Origin: Cloeon dipterum
Lineage: Eukaryota > Arthropoda > Insecta > Ephemeroptera > Baetidae
DNA: 64,000 bases
Assembly (NCBI RefSeq): GCF_949628265.1
Contig: NC_088790.1
Location: 28,276,545-28,340,544, forward strand
Direction: 5' to 3'
This document shows positions 11,791 to 22,701 of this stretch, piece by piece. A program made the position numbers and the translations under genes. The stretch's first letter is position 1. The number at the start of each line of letters is the position of its first letter. The notes under the pieces are model-generated. The model was not told the DNA's origin and did no database searches. It saw only the letters and a list, made by a program, of their open reading frames with translations.

Positions 11791-12206
11791 ATGCGAGACT
11801 TCCGCAGAAACCAACCATCTAATTTAACTGGGGCCGACTTAATTTATAAATCAGTGAGTTTTTCAATTTAACTAAGAAGAAATTGATTTAAATTCTCGGT
11901 CTGCTTCTTTTTCCATAGACTTTTTGTATAGATTTCCTTTTTTCTATAATCAAAAACATTTAAATTCATTAAAATTATATCATTCCCTTGCGTACAGTAG
12001 ACACTGCACCCGCAATAAATGAAGAAAGTGAAGACGTGTCCAGGCCAGCCCATAATTGGTACACGATTTTTATCTTAGCGATTTCTTTCTTAATCGCATT
12101 CGTCATGATCGCCTGTTCTTTCCGGAAGCTTATTATGAAAATTCCTGTCGTATTACAAGAAAATGACGAAGCTATTGAAATAGTTGTCGGGGAACATATC
12201 CATTAA
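11791..12206 (+). pseudogene. Two-exon remnant of a PLXDC-like gene
   Basis: A first-exon relic (11791-11853) follows the typical family leader and keeps the FRRNQPS motif, but its hydrophobic signal core is lost. It ends at GTGAGT. A last-exon relic (11998-12206) follows an acceptor at 11997 and encodes a membrane helix (WYTIFILAISFLIAFVMIA) and a tail. If both sites are used, the phases do not fit and the junction would read TAG. All ectodomain exons are absent. It is most likely a deletion-derived pseudogene. Confidence 0.6.
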
Positions 12207-12583
12207 AATACAAATCTATATATACTAACATAATTTATGCTATTTATTTTTACACGCGTGCTGGAAACTGTCCATCATGCTAATTATTAGTCAATAATAA
12301 TAATTAAAATGGCATTGTATTAAAATCAAGAAAATAACGCATTTATTAACTTTAAAAGATTTGTGAAGGAAAAGAAAAGAAAATATTTGTGCTTCAATGA
12401 CTTTAATTGAAATTTTCACGGCAGTCAAGGTAAATGTAATAGAAACACAGACAAATATGTGCAGATATAAATTACTTTAAATATTTATTTGATATATTTC
12501 TAGCCCTAAAAATTTGGCTTGTATATATTTACAATAATTTCCTATTTCTATTCAATTGAACTGACCAAAAATCCAGCTTCTAT
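12207..12583. other. Convergent 3' flanks of the remnant and gene A
   Basis: Contains the minus-strand 3' UTR of gene A. About 12341-12560 is nearly the same as 17630-17850 downstream of gene B, and partly the same as 15850-15960 downstream of C. Reverse-strand AATAAA near 12484 is the likely polyadenylation signal of A. Confidence 0.5.
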
Positions 12584-12912
12584 TTACACCTGGGTGACAA
12601 TAAGTGGGGTGCTTTCATCGACGTCATCGTCCTCTTCTATCTGGTAATTTTCCTGAGTTTTGGCTGCATTACTGTCATCATCCGACTGATTTGGCTGACT
12701 CGTAAGATCCAGCAGTGTGACGCATTCATCAGGAGATGTAACTTCCGGCGGTTTTTTACAGCAAAATAATGCTCCGAAAAATTTGGATCGTAATAAATCG
12801 ACGATGCAGATTATTATGCATATAATAACCGCTATTACGATGACCCCAGCAGTCATAATAGCCGCTATTACGATGACCCATGCAGTCAGGTAATAATAGA
12901 CTGTAGAACCTC

Positions 12913-13360
12913 CTGAAATTAAAAAAAGGGTTTTAATGGCTATAATAGAAATATGTAATTTTTTAAACAATTAAACTATCATTTTTCTGTTATTTGGCTA
13001 TCATGCGTAAAAGCGAAAGACGAGATTAAGTTTTAAAACATGTTTTACGACAGTTTAATGAAGCAGCGCTAATTCCGTAAATATTTTAAATCAGTGTAAC
13101 TCGATTTCGATTCCTTCTCCTTGCGATCTACGAATTGTAAGGATTTTTCCTCTGGCGGAAAAATATTTTTTTATCACCCTGACAGTGCTCGCCGCTCGAT
13201 TGCCTATTAATTTTACAGGAAATCGAAAAATTTTAAAGCCTCCCTAATTTTAAACAAAAATACCGAATCGTTCCACGGCAAAAAAATATTTTCTCCATTA
13301 AATAATCAATCAGCGAGTTTTATAACCAAGACCATTGACAAAAAATGAATTATTTGAAAC
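12913..13360 (-). other. Unusually conserved last intron of gene A
   Basis: Most of this intron, about 12985-13330, is closely similar to the same intron of gene B at 18240-18610, including CACCCTGACAG and GCTCGCCGCTCGATTGCC. No ORF is shared. It reflects recent duplication or a retained intronic element. Confidence 0.5.
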
Positions 13361-13892
13361 CTTCGAGGGTGAGGTAGCAGTAAGCCGGATGATCGAAGTG
13401 AACATCATTGCATTCGTTCTCCCTCCAGACGTGACGCAAACCGTCACTCGCAGTGGAACACTTCTGAATTGCTGGGCACCACGAGCATGGGGCAGTTAAC
13501 TCGTTGATGATTGTGAATTGAGTTTCGGTGCAGTCATAGCAGTTTTTTTGCCCCATGCACCAGTGGGCAGGGAAAAATTTGATTACAATCCCACTCTTGA
13601 TTTCGTAAGGATAGTCATATCCATATTCTTTGAAATCAAAGGGAAACCCAAGCTCGTAATTTTCCTTGTAGGGGGGAATTTTAAATAATTCTTGATGACG
13701 ATACATGACTCCAAATTTATCTTCGATGCAGGCACAAGTTAACCGCAAATCTATAAAGTAGTAGGGCACTCTCCTGTAAACGAAATCGATTTCTCCTCGG
13801 TCACCAAGTCTGACTTGAAAGCTGAACTCGTGTTCTTTGAAAATTTCGTGGTTGAATCGAAAGTTGTTCCACTGGACGTAAAGGTTTTTATC

Positions 13893-14357
13893 TGAAAATA
13901 TTTTGTTTTTAGTTGTAAAATATTATGGGAATACAGAGTTTTGAATTTTAGAGGGTTTTCGCTGCAATATAAACGGTTTTAAAGGTTTTTTATGGCACTT
14001 TTTTAGTTTATCACGAATTTTTGATATTTCAGTAAAAAGATTATTAACTTAAGGGCGCTGTCTTAATTGCAGGAAAATTTTTTCTTTGATTGTTTTTAAA
14101 TTTATTCCATATTGCAAAATTGATGACGATCTATATGCAGAAAGTACATTTTATTCTACGGGAAATGTAATACGAAACAAATAATTTTGATCCAAAATGA
14201 GTATACAAAAAAATGCTGCCACCTGTTTAAATTAGTTTCAGATTGATCTCGAATAATTCGCATACTTTTGTTTCAGATTTATTTATCAATTTCAAGTTAG
14301 AGATAAATCTGTAACGTGGCAGAAACCCTGCAATTTAAAATGAATTTTTACTCTCAC
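13893..14357 (-). other. Intron 3 of gene A
   Basis: AT-rich intron of 465 bases, longer than in gene B. Nothing recognisable is inside. Confidence 0.4.
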
Positions 14358-15245
14358 CTTTTAAGAGGTATGAAACATTGCAGCGGGTCATTCCGAATTT
14401 GGCGTTTATGGGAGCGATGGTCCAGTTAGCAGAAGGATCAGCTGATATAATTGTCCCTTCTTTCGTTACTGCTACGCGGGTGACAATGAGGTCAAAAAGT
14501 TGAAATCCAAAAGGCAGATCAATCAACGCCTAAAATTCAAATTTTTAATAAAAATTTCGAATAATTTTCACAAATTATTACATACCTTTCCATTAACGAA
14601 TTGTTCGTCGCTCAGCTTAGTCGCATGTTCTTCACTCCCCATATTTTTCCATAGAAAATCGGAACCGTCGTCTGGATAGTAGGAAAACCGGATTCTCATT
14701 GAGTTGTAATCGTCATATGCCTGGAAGGAGACCTCTGGTTTCTTCTCGATTACAGAAGGGAAATCAAAATCTAATTAAAATAAGACCACAAATGAATAAC
14801 TTAATTTTAGAAGTGAATTTTAGTTGTTAAGAAGATAGAAATTAAATGAATGTGAAGAATTGATTGTGGCACTTTTCTTGCAACAAGAAAATTTGCTTTT
14901 TGTTGTTGTAAAATGCGGAATTTTTCCGCTGAAAAGACGATTGGAATATATTGATTTCTTTGCCATACAATTAAAATAATTCCCTCTAATTTATATTTAT
15001 AATTAGACAATGCTTATGGTGCTACAGGCCACGTTGGAATCCAGGTCGTTATAATATTATAATTATCAGATTTTTATCTGTGCTAAATAAAATTTTTACC
15101 ATCATCTGTCTCCGTTGACGCATTTCCGGAAAGGAGGAAAGCGGTGGCAGCTATTAAAATAAAAAGAAGTAGGCAGACAAATTTCACTTTCCTCATTCTT
15201 TTAGCTTTCGATCTCTTCGGCGTCCAGTCGTAAAATGAGGGTTCA

Positions 15246-15392
15246 GTAGCCACCTTTCTCCCCACTACCACCTATGTTCAACTCGCCGTGGGGAGGGGAT
15301 AATTGTAAGCTAGGCCGTCACGGCCAGCGGTCGTCTCCTTCGAACAGAGGGGCCGAGTTGAACATAGGTGATAGGGGAGGGGGAAGGTGGCT
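15246..15392. mobile_element. Foldback element in the 5' flank of gene A
   Basis: GTAGCCACCTTTCTCCCC, ACTACCACCTATG and TTCAACTCG on the left are mirrored by CGAGTTGAACATAGGTG and GGGGAAGGTGGCTGC on the right, with about 68 bases between. Genes B and C have contiguous flank sequence here, so this is a recent insertion about 50 bases upstream of the A start codon. Confidence 0.75.
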
Positions 15393-15405
15393 GCTGCAAG
15401 GGTTT

Positions 15406-16009
15406 TTTTTGCCAGAGAACTCTATTCGAATAGAAGTTTTCCTCCCTTTGGAGCAAACCCCTCAGAAAATTCCATTAATTTTTTTCTGAGGTCACTGCCT
15501 TTTGCGGGAATTCGAAACGTGCTGGCGCGAAAAACTTGAATTATACTTCACCATGACATTTGACGAAATAACGAGATCAGCGTTTATTTAAATAAATTAG
15601 AACACCTGCGTAGGCTTCTCAGGTTATTGTAATTAATAGATAGAAGATAAAAAGTGAGAATGATGCTGTGCCGCTTCACAATGGTGATGCACAGGTTGCA
15701 TAACATAAAACTAGATAATTTAACTGATCATATTTATTAATTATGCCTTTTTTATGTGATAACATTGTTACTTATTATTTTTAGCCCAACAGAAGATTGA
15801 TGATAGAATAAATCTTGGTTTCAAAATAAAAATCTACGTACTTCAAATAGAGTTTAATTGAAATTTTCACGGAAGTCAAGGTAAATTTAACAGAAACAAA
15901 CATAAATTATCTTAAATATTTTACTTGAATCTTTTTGCTGGCCCTGCAAAAAGGGCTCATACATTTACAGTAATTTCCTGCTTTCCCAGCCCAGCAGGCC
16001 AACTTCAAT
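15406..16009. other. Duplicated flank between A and C
   Basis: Upstream DNA of gene A followed by the 3' flank of C. The stretch 15555-15740 (GAGATCAGCGTTTATTTAAA, CAGGTTGCATAACA) is a diverged copy of 17385-17560, showing that A, C and B are tandem duplicates of one unit. Confidence 0.5.
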
Positions 16010-16663
16010 TTACACTCCGGTCTCTTCATTTTGGGAGGTGTTAATGTCGCCGTCTTGCTGGCCATAGTTCTGGTCTCTCGCTTGATGATTGCTATGCAGA
16101 TGATTTGGCCGATTCCTGGATTTGATGCGTTCTCGAAGCCATTCCGACGGTATTGTATAACATACTTTGACCATTTTTTCTCTGAACAATATACAGTTGA
16201 GGATTACAACAGTCAGATGCACGTAGAATGCTATTGAACTGATGGATCTATAAATTCCTGAAATTACATAAAAAGTTTTTAATGGTTATTTTCTTGAAGC
16301 AATAATTAATTTAAAGGGTTTAAAAAACAAAATTTTCGTAAGTTCCCATCGATTTCTGCAGGTCAAAGTAGGTTTGGTAAAAAATTTCCAAACGAAAATC
16401 TTAGATTGACGTGAGAGCATGGCGCAGAAAGATTAATTTTCCTTGCCCTACAATTAAAATATTTCCCTCTAAAACTATCCAATGCTTATGGTGCTAAAGG
16501 CTACATTGGAATCCGGGTCAATGTATAATTATCAAATTTCTATTTGTGCTAAATAAAAATTCTTACCGTCATCTGTCACCGTGGACGCAATTCCGGAAAG
16601 GAAGAAACTGGTGGCAGTTAATAAAATAATTAGACGTCGGCAGTAAACTTTCGCTTTCCCCAT
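16010..16663 (-). CDS. Gene C: two-exon signal-plus-membrane mini-gene
   Basis: Exon 1 (16567-16663) begins MGKAKVYCRRLIILLTATSF and ends with the donor GTAAGA in phase 1, exactly like A and B. Exon 2 (16010-16257) follows TTTCAG and joins in phase to give an open frame of 114 residues. The middle has one moderately hydrophobic segment (IAFYVHLTVVILNCILF). The rest is a polar tail rich in Asn, Gln, Arg and His, ending NEETGV. No nidogen or PSI exons lie in the 309-base intron, whose 5' part matches intron 1 of A. It therefore arose by a deletion from intron 1 to the last intron. It could encode a small membrane protein without ectodomain, or be a remnant that happens to stay open. Confidence 0.5.
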
Positions 16664-17859
16664 TATTTTTAGCTTTCGACCTCTTTGGAGTGCAGACGTA
16701 AAATGAGGGGTTCGTTAGCAGACAACTCTATTCTTCCCTTTGACAGAAACTACCCCTCAGCAAATTCCATTAATCTTTCCTCTGCGGGAATTCGAAACGT
16801 GCGAAAAACTTCAACACAGATCTATCTTCACTTCTCTGCGCGCCTCCCATTCAATACAAAAGTGTTGAAGTATAATAATTAATTCATGCATTATTTTACT
16901 AATTGTGGAAATCTTAAAAAAGTAGCCGGTCATTTTTTATTCAGCTTTGCTGCAATTTTTTCGCCTGGAACGCGTGCAATTTTGTGATGTGTGTATTTAT
17001 GTCTGTGGATAGATTAGAATATTTGCTATAGTAAAAGTTACGTAATGCTCAAAAATCTTTATTAAATATAAAAATCTATTATTTATTTTATGCCCGACCC
17101 GTTCATTCCTTTTGATTTCGGGTGTATTTTGCCCTTGGGCGACAAATTGAGTTATTTTTTTATATTTCTAATTAAATAATACAATCGGAACGTCATTTAG
17201 ATCCTAAAAGGCGTAGTAAATTATCTAATTATTTGTTTAAAAACAATGTATTTTTAACTAGCTAAAGAAACTTATGTCTATCGTGATTTTTTTCCTCGGC
17301 ACATCCTGGTGAGCACAACGCCCACGGGATGTGCTGAGCAGAGGTTCAACAAATAAAATTAAAAAACATTATCAACGAAATTATATGATGAGATCAACGT
17401 TCATTTAAGGAAATTGGTACCTGCACAGGCTTCTCAGAATACATATATGTGAACACAATTAACGAAATGAAATTTGATGCTGCCCTGCTTGGCATTGGTG
17501 CTGAACAGGTTGCATAGCAAGAAGGTAGAGAATTAGGTACTGATATATTTACTTGTGATAAGAATAATAATTATTATTAGATTGGCATTGTATTAAAATT
17601 ATGCATTTCATAAATTGAAGAGTGCAGGCTTTAAAAGATTTGTGCCTAGAAAAGAAATCATAATATTTGTACTTCAACGAGTTTAATTGAAATTTTCACG
17701 GCAGTCAAGGTAAATGGAATAGAAACACAGACAAATATGTGCAGATATAAATTACTTTAAATATTTATTTGATATAAAATGCTTGCCCTAAAAAATTGGC
17801 TTGTATATTTACAATAATTTCCTATTTCTATTCAAGTGAACTGACCAAAAGGCCAACTT
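16664..17859. other. Intergenic region C-B
   Basis: Upstream leader of C (family 5' leader in diverged form near 16690), AT-rich DNA, then the 3' flank of gene B repeating the one of gene A. A reverse-strand AATAAA at 17764-17769 suits gene B. Confidence 0.5.
17295..17338. repeat. Short hairpin
   Basis: CTCGGCACATCC pairs with GGATGTGCTGAG around a loop of about 20 bases (one bulged pair). It stands alone in AT-rich DNA. Confidence 0.5.
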
Positions 17860-20800
17860 CTATATTTCATACGTCGTGTCTTGGTATACGCTGGATTTTG
17901 CCATCAACCTCGTATGCATGTCATCGGGTTCCGGCTTGCTTGTGAAACTCGTCAGTTCAATGGGCGCCGTTTGTTGAACGTATGAATATTCACGCGTTTT
18001 TTTACAACAAAATACAGCTCCGCCAAATTTGTATAATAAAAATATGACGATGATGATGATTATCACTATTGCGATGGGCAACACGTAATGATAAAAATTA
18101 TAATAATAATCGAACCCGGAATCTCCTGAAATCAGAAAAGGATAACTTGAAGCTATTAATTTTTTCATAGGTCCAAACACCAGCAAATAAATAAATAAAA
18201 TGTTTTTATCGGAAATAAAATAGAAAATATGCCACTATTTGCAATTTAACTATCATTCCTGTTATTTGGCTCTCATGCGTAAAAGCAAAAGACGCGATCA
18301 AGTCGTAAAATATGTTTCACGACAGTTTAATCAAGCATTGCTAGTTCTGTAAATATTTTAACTTTATTTTGATTGCTCTCCTTGCGACCTTTGCAACATT
18401 GTACGATGTTTGAGGAATTTATTCCACTTGCAAAAAAAGTATCACCCTGACAGGGCTCGCCGCTCGATTGCCATAAAATTTTACAGGATATCCAATTGAC
18501 ATTATTTGAATTTTAAAGCTTTCCTAATTTTAAACAAATTCCGAATCGTTCCATGGAAAAAAATGCAAAATTAAAAATATTTTGCAAAAATTAAATAATC
18601 AATCAACGAGTTTTAAAACCAAAAAATTAATATCATGAAACCTGCGACGTCGTAGATGCAGAAATTCGTAGCATTCACATCGCATTTGTCCTCGATCCAG
18701 AAGTTCTGCAAACTGTCCCTCGTGCTGAAACACTTGTCGATTGCTGGGCACCACGAGCAAGGGGCAGTTTCATTCAGGGTGGGATGGAATCCAGTTTTGG
18801 TGCAGTCCTCGCAGTTTTTTCGAAACATGCACCAGTCAGCCGTGAAGAGTCTTAATACAGACCCACTCTGGACTCTGTATTCGTCGAAATCCAAATATAA
18901 TCCAAGCTCGTAAGTTTCGTTGTAGGGGGCCACTTTGAGCTCTTCTTGGTAAGAATACATCACTCCGAATTTGTCTTCGAGGCAGTTGTCACAAAATTGC
19001 CGCATAGCTTTCAAGTTGTAGGGCACTTCCTGGTAACGGATTTTAATATCTCCGTCTTTGCCCAGTTTCACTTTAAATCTGAACTGGTGTTCTTCGAAAT
19101 TTTCGTGTTTGAACTGAAATTCGATCCACTGGACGTGAAGGGTTTTGTCTGAAATATATATATATTTTTTTAGTTTTAGCCCATAATAAAATTTTATTGG
19201 CATAAAAAGTTGTGAATTTTAGAGGGTTTCGTTGCATTATAGACTCAACTGATTCGCAACATTTTGTTTCAAATTTATTTATCAGATTCAAGTGAAGTTA
19301 AAATTGAAACGTAAGAGATAATTTTTTACCCTGAGTCAAATTTATTTTACCTTTAATTTGGTAATAAATGGAGCTGCGGCTCATTCCGGATTTGGCGTTT
19401 ATAGGAGCGATGGTCCAATTAACGGAAGGATCAGCTGATTGAATTGTCCCCTCTTTCGTCACTGCTACGCGGGTGACATTGAGGTCAAAGAGTTGAAATC
19501 CATAAGGCAGGTCAATCAACGCCTAAAATTCAAGTTTTTAATAAATATTTTGAATAATTTTTACAAATTTTCACTTACTATTCCCTCGAGGAATTGGTCT
19601 TCACTAAGCATGGTCTCCTTTACTTCAGTCGTCGTTTTGTTCGATGATACACCGAGAACGGTGACATTATTGTTGGTATTTTTTATTGTCATTGATAAGT
19701 TTTTGTCGGTTTCCTGGAAGGAGTCGTCGCCATTTTTCTTGACCACTGTAGACAAATGAATAAAGATTAATTTAATTTAAGAAATTAATTTTAGTTGTTA
19801 AGAAGAAATAAAAGGAATATCAAGAAGAATTTCTAAAACACGCAAGATCGGCTGAGAATTTGGAGCAGAATATTCAATATATTTTCTATATAAGAATTTT
19901 CTTGTCATTCCACACAGGAATGTGGCCGCAGGTAATTTTAGAATGCAGGCCAAAAATGCAATACACTCAAGGCAAGATAAATTCCATCTGGTCGAGGTAA
20001 AATTGCGCATTGCTCCACATAACACAAATTTCTCTGTCGAATAATATAATATAAATTGAAACTGCGCGTGTCGTAATTGTTGGCCTATTTCAATTTCATT
20101 GAGCAGTAATATTTATCAGTTGCCTGGAAGGAAACCCCTGATTGCTTCTTACTTTAGAGAAATCAATATCAATTTAAAAGATTGCTATCAAAATTAATTT
20201 AACTTAAGATATGAAAGACACAATCTTAATATTTCCTAAACACTGCTCAAGATATGCTGAGAATTTTGAATATATTTTTCCAAATATTTATTGGTCTTGA
20301 CATTTCACACAGGAATGTTGCCGCCATTCCTGCCCCCTCTCCCTTTGCAATCATTTAAAGAAATAAAATGAATACCAAGAATTTCTCAAACACTCAGCAG
20401 AATATTCAACATATTTTTTCATATGAGAATTTTCTGGTCATTCCACGCAGGAATGTGGCCGCTGTTGGCTATTTTACATTGCAGGCCAAAAATGCCAAAA
20501 ATAAATTATTTATCTTGCTCTGGAATGTATTGCTCAACATAACCCACTGTCGAATTGATTGTTGCACGTTTCTTGCAACAAGAGAATTCGCGTTTTGTTG
20601 TTGTAAAATGCGGAATTTTTCCGCTGCAAAGACGATTGGAATATTGATTACTTTGCCATACAATTAAAATAATTCCCTCTAAAATATATTTAAAATTAGA
20701 CAATGCTTATGTTGCTACAGGCCACGTTTGAATCCAGATCATTACAAAATATAATTATCTGATTTTTATCTGTGCTAAATAAAAATGCTTACCATCATCT

Positions 20801-20889
20801 GTCTCCTTTGACGCAACTCCGGAAAGGAGGAAAGCGGCGGCAGGTATTAAAATATAAAGAAGTAGGCAGACAAATCGCGCTTTCCCCAT
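17860..20889 (-). CDS. Gene B: PLXDC/TEM7-like membrane protein
   Basis: Five exons on the minus strand: 20793-20889, 19579-19745, 19351-19522, 18642-19148 and 17860-18125. Phases agree and the product is 402 residues. It has a signal peptide (MGKARFVCLLLYILIPAAAF), an Asn/Thr-rich variable exon 2 (NTNNNVTVLGVSSNKTTT) and the nidogen-like region (DLPYGFQLFDLNVTRVAV; VQWIEFQFKHENFEEHQF). PSI follows (CMFRKNCEDC, PCSWCPAIDKCFS). The membrane helix (YVLPIAIVIIIIIVIFLLY) is followed by FCCKK, a likely juxtamembrane palmitoylation site, and a tail of about 50 residues. Unlike the plus-strand genes, no intron separates nidogen end and PSI. This is the intact partner of gene A. Confidence 0.85.
19746..20792 (-). 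repeat. Long intron 1 of gene B with internal repeats and a vestigial exon
   Basis: A motif of about 60-180 bases around CATTCCACACAGGAATGTGG occurs three times, near 19855-20040, 20265-20330 and 20385-20560. At about 20100-20165 a stretch resembles exon 2 of gene A (TGCCTGGAAGGA) but is broken, so it is a vestigial exon left after local duplication. Confidence 0.55.
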
Positions 20890-21267
20890 TATTCTCTTAC
20901 AATTTGCTTTCGGTCTCTTCGGCGTCCAGTCGTAAAATGAGGTTTGATTGCCAGAGAACTCTATTCTAATAGAATTTCCCTCCCTTTCACACAACCCCCT
21001 CACGTCTTTTGTCTCACGATCAGTTCGCACCGCTCTCGGTTGGTTGCTTTCTCCCACTCGCACGACAAGATAAACTCCCTTCGTGTATCATTTTTTCATA
21101 AATCGGTGCATCTTCTAAATTTTTCTTCACCCCTCAGAAAATTCCAATCATCTTTCCTCTGCGGGAATTCGAAAAGTGCGAAACATTTAAATTATTTTTC
21201 TCGTCTTTTCCTCTGAGCCTTTTTCATTATTATAAAAGAAGTTTTTATGTTCATGATTTTGTTGGCT

Positions 21268-21448
21268 GAGTGAAAAATGCACAGTAGCTGGATTGACAAA
21301 ATGAGTCTGAAATCACAGCGGAAGTGCCTTAAAACTGGTGAATTCACCAGTTGAGTAAGCCTTTAGATGGCGCCAGTGGTTTCTTTCGTTTTTAATGCAC
21401 TTCCGTTGCAATATCAGACTCCATCCTGCTATTGTGCATTCTTCACTT
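21268..21448. mobile_element. Foldback element
   Basis: GTGAAAAATGCACAGTAGC, then GAGTCTGAAATC and GCGGAAGTGC on the left. The right arm GCACTTCCGTTGC, GACTCCATCC, TATTGTGCATTCTTCAC is the diverged inverse. A central GGCGCCA lies near 21371. Confidence 0.65.
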
Positions 21449-22519
21449 AATATATTTTTCTTTTGGCGACGTGCTGAAAACCAAAATCTTTTGAACCAAT
21501 CACCATATAGAGTCGTGAAAAAATATTTTATGAAATAAAAATATGTTTCCCAACATTTCTACAGCGAATAGCTGGACTGATTTATGTTTTAGGAACATCT
21601 AAAGAAATAATTCTAGAAGCAAAAGAACAAAGCAGCAGAATTTAGTCTGAAATCGCGGCGGAATCGTCTTAAAATCGAAAGACGTCACGTGACTTCGAAC
21701 ATCGAGGGCTTGTATACCAAATTGGTGTACACAATTTTTTATACGAATTTAAAATTCATTAAACAGTTTTATTTGACACCATGATAAAGTGAAATGAAAT
21801 AGGAATATTGAAGTTAGGAAATTAAATAAATTTGATACCCTCATAGGCAGAGTAACAGGAATAATTGATTCCTGAGATGGCTTAATTGTTGTTAATTTGT
21901 CCTAATTCAATATGATCCTCAAAATCATTGTTTTTCAAGATATAGTAAAATTATATTATATATTGTAGTTGGAAAAGGCTTAACTTTTATTAAAGAAAAC
22001 TCGAAAGAAAAATTGAAAACATTAGAGTGGAAAAATTTTGATTTTTTGTATGTTTTCTTGTGATAACTTTTGGACGCGAAACATATTTTGCGATTTTGCG
22101 CGGTAAACCACAACGCCACATTCAACACCTAAACTGCGATTTTTTGCGGTTTTGGTTCGTGGTTTTTGAGCACCACACCGAAAACCGCGTAGGGGTCCCC
22201 TAACGTTGCATGTGTTTCACCAACTCGTCATCAAAACAAATTCCCTTCAGGGACAATTATTAGATTTTTTTTACAAAATTAAATAGCATACAAAAATTTC
22301 TGTGACAATTCATGCTTTTTATTCAACTATAAACATGCTTGACAGAAAAATTATTAGTCAACAGCGCAAGGAAAAAATCACGAAACTGTCAATCAATTTT
22401 TAATAAAGAAAATTCTGATAGCCTAATTTTCATAATTAATAAAATGATGCAAAAGATTTGATCTAAATAAAATCAATTACAAGGAAAAATATACTAAAAC
22501 AGCAGAGAGTCATATTTTT

Positions 22520-22560
22520 TCATTCTTGAAATAATTTAGCAGGAATGATTAGAATTGTGA
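22520..22560 (+). promoter_or_regulatory. Conserved upstream block of D
   Basis: CATTCTTGAAATAATTTAGC, then AGGAATGATTAGAATTG. Confidence 0.5.
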
Positions 22561-22701
22561 TTTTCACACTCTTCGCAAAGAATTTCCTTGCGACATTTCA
22601 AACATGCATTTCGCAGGAGAGTAAAGGTCTCCAGCTCCAGGAATCAGAAGAATTCGATTATTTCCCATTTGGCCACCGAGGAAGACGCACAAGCGAGAAA
22701 A

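Larger units (their letters stand above)
12584..15196 (-). pseudogene. Gene A: PLXDC-like gene with a 1-bp frameshift
   Basis: Five exons on the minus strand: 15100-15196, 14586-14770, 14358-14529, 13361-13892 and 12584-12912. Exon 1 is a signal peptide (MRKVKFVCLLLFILIAATAF). Exons 2-3 start the nidogen-like region (DLPFGFQLFDLIVTRVAV). The fourth exon carries the nidogen end and PSI together (PCSWCPAIQKCST). The last exon has a long Ile/Val-rich helix, an FCCKK motif and an acidic tail. In the fourth exon a run of four A on the + strand at 13860-13863 replaces three in gene B. This shifts the frame and meets a stop soon after; downstream the frame is open again. Everything else is intact, so it is a very young pseudogene or a sequencing error. 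Confidence 0.7.
20890..22701. other. Divergent intergenic region B-D
   Basis: Holds the B 5' flank with a unique insertion near 21000-21120, the foldback at 21268, a copy of the repeat seen at window start (21500-21685), and AT-rich DNA up to the D upstream block at 22520. No gene is seen. Confidence 0.5.

Noticed and set aside
19439-19759. Plus-strand ORF of 106 codons
   Set aside because: It is the shadow of exons 2 and 3 of gene B on the other strand and crosses their splice sites.
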